From an uncultured Saprospiraceae bacterium (GTDB taxonomy: Bacteria; Bacteroidota; Bacteroidia; Chitinophagales; Saprospiraceae): DNA of 44,495 bases. Location of the stretch: contig CALLLR010000072.1 in the NCBI GenBank assembly GCA_938008185.1, forward strand, positions 1-44,495, in the 5' to 3' direction. The notes beneath the pieces are model-generated. The model saw nothing but the letters and a program-made list of their open reading frames with translations. It was not told where the DNA came from and did not search any database. The translations under genes were made by a program, and so were the position numbers. This document shows positions 42,728-44,495 of this stretch, piece after piece. Numbering within the stretch: the stretch's first letter is position 1; every line of letters begins with the position of its first letter.

Positions 42728-43273
42728 CTAAGCGCTTTTACTAGAGGCACCCCTAAATTGTTGCGTTTTATTTCGAAATAGCACATTAAAAGAGGTTAAA
42801 CTACCATAGATTCGAGTAATATATTGCTGCAGGTTGATCTTCTCTTCATCGGTTAGCTTACTGCTATTGATGCGTTGTTCCATAACTCGCAAGCGATCCC
42901 GTACCATTACAATTTTATGAAAAAAGGAGTCGATGGGGATTTCTTTGGATTGTAATCCCGAATCTTTAGGTTTTAGAATTATTGTTCCATTGATCCATTT
43001 ATCACCCAATTCTACCGTATCGGCACTACCCAGCCAGGTGTTGAGAATATTTTTTAGCGCCTCTTCTGCCGCCGAAAATGAAACCGCTTTTTCTGTTTTG
43101 ATCGCCTCGATAATTTCCATATTCTGGTAATTTCTGCCTACCTCTTTGATGCCGTAGGTCACAAAACAAATATCATAAGCTGCTGGATAGAGACCAATAA
43201 CCACGCCGACTCCAAAGACCGGATGATTGACACGGGAACCAATTCCTAAAGATTTTATTAGGGTATTTTCCAT
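42728..43273 (-). CDS. unknown protein with CarD/UvrD-C Tudor-like start
   Basis: 181 aa, no signal peptide. Residues ~11-60 (GSRVNHPVFGVGVVIGLYPA, YDICFVTYGIKEVGRNYQN) resemble the Tudor-like module at the start of CarD and the end of UvrD/PcrA-type helicases (GDRVxHpxFGxGxV…F…G.K.L), which contacts RNA polymerase. The remainder is charged helices (FFHKIVMVRDRLRVMEQRIN) with a lysine/serine tail. The resemblance is short and the family unnamed to me. A link to RNA polymerase is a guess. It follows the phosphatase gene in the same direction by 48 bases. Confidence 0.6.
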   Translation of the reverse strand: MENTLIKSLGIGSRVNHPVFGVGVVIGLYPAAYDICFVTYGIKEVGRNYQNMEIIEAIKTEKAVSFSAAEEALKNILNTWLGSADTVELGDKWINGTIILKPKDSGLQSKEIPIDSFFHKIVMVRDRLRVMEQRINSSKLTDEEKINLQQYITRIYGSLTSFNVLFRNKTQQFRGASSKSA

Positions 43274-43321
43274 TGTAAATTTTATCTTTTCCTACGGAAA
43301 ACACGTGGCCTCGGTTTCAAA

Positions 43322-43963
43322 TTAAACAAACTTCTTTACCTGGGAAAAGACGTATAAAAATTCCCGTCCGATATCCCGACTTCGTTCTTCGTATTTTGCA
43401 GACGCCAATGGGGTATCATCAAATGCTTTTGGGTCGTCAAAAGGCAGTGCTATCCGAAAATCACAGCCTGCTACCAGAGGGCAGCCTTCATCTGCGGAGG
43501 TACAAACCATAATGGCCGCAAACCCTTCGGACGGATTGGGTGGATCATCATAGCGTTTTGAAAAGGCGGGGTAGGGCGTCATCTCCTGATTCCAGCGTAC
43601 TTGATAAACTGGATTTTCTATACTGGCATCTGCTGTGGTTACATCAAATCCCAAATCTTGTAGCGCCTTGACGGCCCGTGGATTAAAGGCAGTGATGGCG
43701 GTTCCACCCGAAAAAGTCTTCACTGTCGGTAAGCCATAATAAGCTGCCGCTACACTTATCCAAAGCTGTCCCATGTGGCTTCTCCGGGAGTTGTGGGTAC
43801 AAATAACGGTGGCGCTGGGCGTTACACCGTTTTTATATTTTTCTGAAAAATAGTTGGCTAACTTGTCGAGTTGGGTTTTTCGTTCTGTAGGAATGAGTTT
43901 GAACTCTGAAGTGAGATGATCACATTCGTTTTTTAAATCGGGAAAGATATCGGGGTTATTCAT
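43322..43963 (-). CDS. low-molecular-weight tyrosine phosphatase / arsenate-reductase-like protein
   Basis: 213 aa, cytoplasmic. The P-loop is C55-THNSR-R61 (C-x5-R) followed by SHMGQLW, and the region around GGTAITAFNPRAVKALQDLG is the second half of the Rossmann-like core shared by ArsC (thioredoxin-coupled) and small tyrosine phosphatases. The C-terminal part has CTSADEGCPLVAGCDFRIAL with three cysteines, which ArsC-type enzymes use to relay the disulfide. Family knowledge allows arsenate reduction or phosphotyrosine hydrolysis. With no ars genes nearby I favour the neutral family name. It is first in a short minus-strand pair. Confidence 0.82.
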   Translation of the reverse strand: MNNPDIFPDLKNECDHLTSEFKLIPTERKTQLDKLANYFSEKYKNGVTPSATVICTHNSRRSHMGQLWISVAAAYYGLPTVKTFSGGTAITAFNPRAVKALQDLGFDVTTADASIENPVYQVRWNQEMTPYPAFSKRYDDPPNPSEGFAAIMVCTSADEGCPLVAGCDFRIALPFDDPKAFDDTPLASAKYEERSRDIGREFLYVFSQVKKFV

Positions 43964-44050
43964 GGAGCGGGATTAAAATAATTTTATTCACTTAATAGTT
44001 CGGTAATTTTTTGAACTTGTCATTAATTATGGAATTGGCAAGTGTTTTTT

Positions 44051-44133
44051 GCCCGTTAGCTGGTTTGCCTGTTGGCTAGTTGGCTTCCCTTTATCGTATT
44101 TCACGTATGAGAGAAGCTAACCAGCAAACGGGC
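44051..44133. repeat. imperfect inverted repeat, dispersed repeat family copy 2
   Basis: Left arm GCCCGTTAGCTGGTTTGCCT continues GTTGGCTAGTTGGCTTCCCT; the right arm, inverted, is GCCCGTTTGCTGGTTAGCTT and lacks a central 15 bases of the left arm. The left arm also matches the repeat at 5311-5350. Confidence 0.55.
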
Positions 44134-44159
44134 TAAATTTATAATTCACGCATCTCAAA

Positions 44160-44179
44160 ATTAAAAGTTACCGAACCAT
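44160..44179. repeat. 20-base repeat ATTAAAAGTTACCGAACCAT, copy 2
   Basis: Exact match to 26383-26402, in the same orientation. Confidence 0.55.
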
Positions 44180-44311
44180 TGACTAATACAAATGTATAAT
44201 TAAGAAATCGTTTGATGGGCGTAAAATTAATCAGATTTGAAGAAATATTCAGTTCTGATTTTGAAAAGGAGTGAAATTTTAAAGGACAAGAGGAAAAGAG
44301 AGGAAAATTGA

Positions 44312-44445
44312 CATAGCAAGCCCGCAGGGCGGGCTTGCTTTTCCCACCCCCTGCGCGAGGCCCAATGTCTCGCTCCTAGCCGCTGCGTTGAGAAGAGGCA
44401 AAGCAGTGGCCATCCAGACCGGGTCGCAGGACGCGACCCCTAAGG
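44312..44445. other. GC-rich, hairpin-rich segment of unknown nature
   Basis: A sharp rise in GC against the AT-rich surroundings. Hairpins are GCAAGCCCGC (44316-44325) with GCGGGCTTGC (44329-44338), and GGGTCGC (44422-44428) with GCGACCC (44434-44440). Reading frames across it on both strands have no recognisable domain. It may be a structured RNA or the edge of a mobile element that continues beyond the window. Confidence 0.4.
44316..44342 (+). terminator. perfect 10-bp GC-rich hairpin followed by TTTT
   Basis: GCAAGCCCGC, loop AGG, GCGGGCTTGC, then TTTT. This has the form of an intrinsic terminator for plus-strand transcription, though no plus-strand gene lies just upstream. It may be internal to a larger RNA structure. 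Confidence 0.55.
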
Positions 44446-44495
44446 AGAGAAACCAATAATTTTTTCGCAAACGTCTCTGCGGCAAATCGGAAAAT

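Larger units (their letters stand above)
43964..44278. other. 315-base gap with repeats
   Basis: No ORF. It holds the inverted repeat 44051-44133 and the second copy of the 20-base repeat at 44160-44179; the rest is AT-rich. The left 60 bases should include the phosphatase promoter. Confidence 0.4.

Noticed and set aside
44279-44485. Minus-strand 68-codon ORF in the GC-rich end
   Set aside because: It spans two perfect hairpins and shows no domain. The open frame is better explained by high GC and few stops.

Overview
The window looks like a chromosomal segment of a gliding or particle-associated marine-type member of the Bacteroidota, probably near Saprospiria/Lewinella. This is inferred from four things: secreted proteins with type IX secretion (T9SS) sorting domains of both the Por type and the gliding-associated CHU_C type; lipoproteins with Bacteroidota-style lipoboxes; the absence of clear Shine-Dalgarno sequences; and several TAnnTTTG (-7) promoter boxes just upstream of genes. 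No rRNA, tRNA or CRISPR array was seen.

Left edge (1-1670): the 3' end of an IS200/IS605 tnpB with its probable omega-RNA hairpin. It is inserted into a metallo-beta-lactamase-fold gene, of which only the C-terminal part remains. Decayed coding remnants follow on the minus strand. 1.7-16 kb: a large secreted metallopeptidase, a DEAD-box RNA helicase, a GT-C-like membrane protein, a transglutaminase-like protein, a HEAT-repeat protein, a 1390-aa SBBP/PKD T9SS protein and a thioredoxin/MsrA-like fusion. 16-24 kb: a subtilase with a C-terminal SPOR domain, a TonB-C protein, a FAS1/DUF4397 protein whose sorting domain is cut off by a deletion that also beheaded an outer-membrane barrel gene, a DEDDh exonuclease/GIY-YIG fusion, a small L7/L12-like protein behind a duplicated promoter region, and an orphan response regulator.

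24-30 kb (minus strand): two LVIVD lipoproteins with a beta-barrel gene, then a glycerolipid-flavoured cluster of a PlsC-like acyltransferase, an unknown membrane protein, a DUF4199-like protein and a GDPD. 30-36.7 kb: a 1297-aa PKD/T9SS protein, small envelope proteins and a DUF6268-like barrel, with two copies of a short MITE-like element. 36.8-44 kb: ffh, a second barrel plus LVIVD lipoprotein locus, a VWA lipoprotein, pgsA, a small CarD/Tudor-like protein and an arsenate-reductase-like low-molecular-weight phosphatase. The last 200 bases are GC-rich and rich in hairpins, possibly the edge of a structured RNA or mobile element.

Most genes act at the cell envelope: surface beta-propellers, T9SS cargo, barrels and lipid enzymes. 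Housekeeping genes (ffh, pgsA, helicase, repair nuclease) are interspersed. The main unusual signals are the single-gene versus split-gene LVIVD paralogues beside barrels, the TnpB omega-RNA whose guide would read a gene the element itself has broken, the deletion fusion at 20.75 kb, the Trx-MsrA-like fusion, and several short dispersed repeat families.
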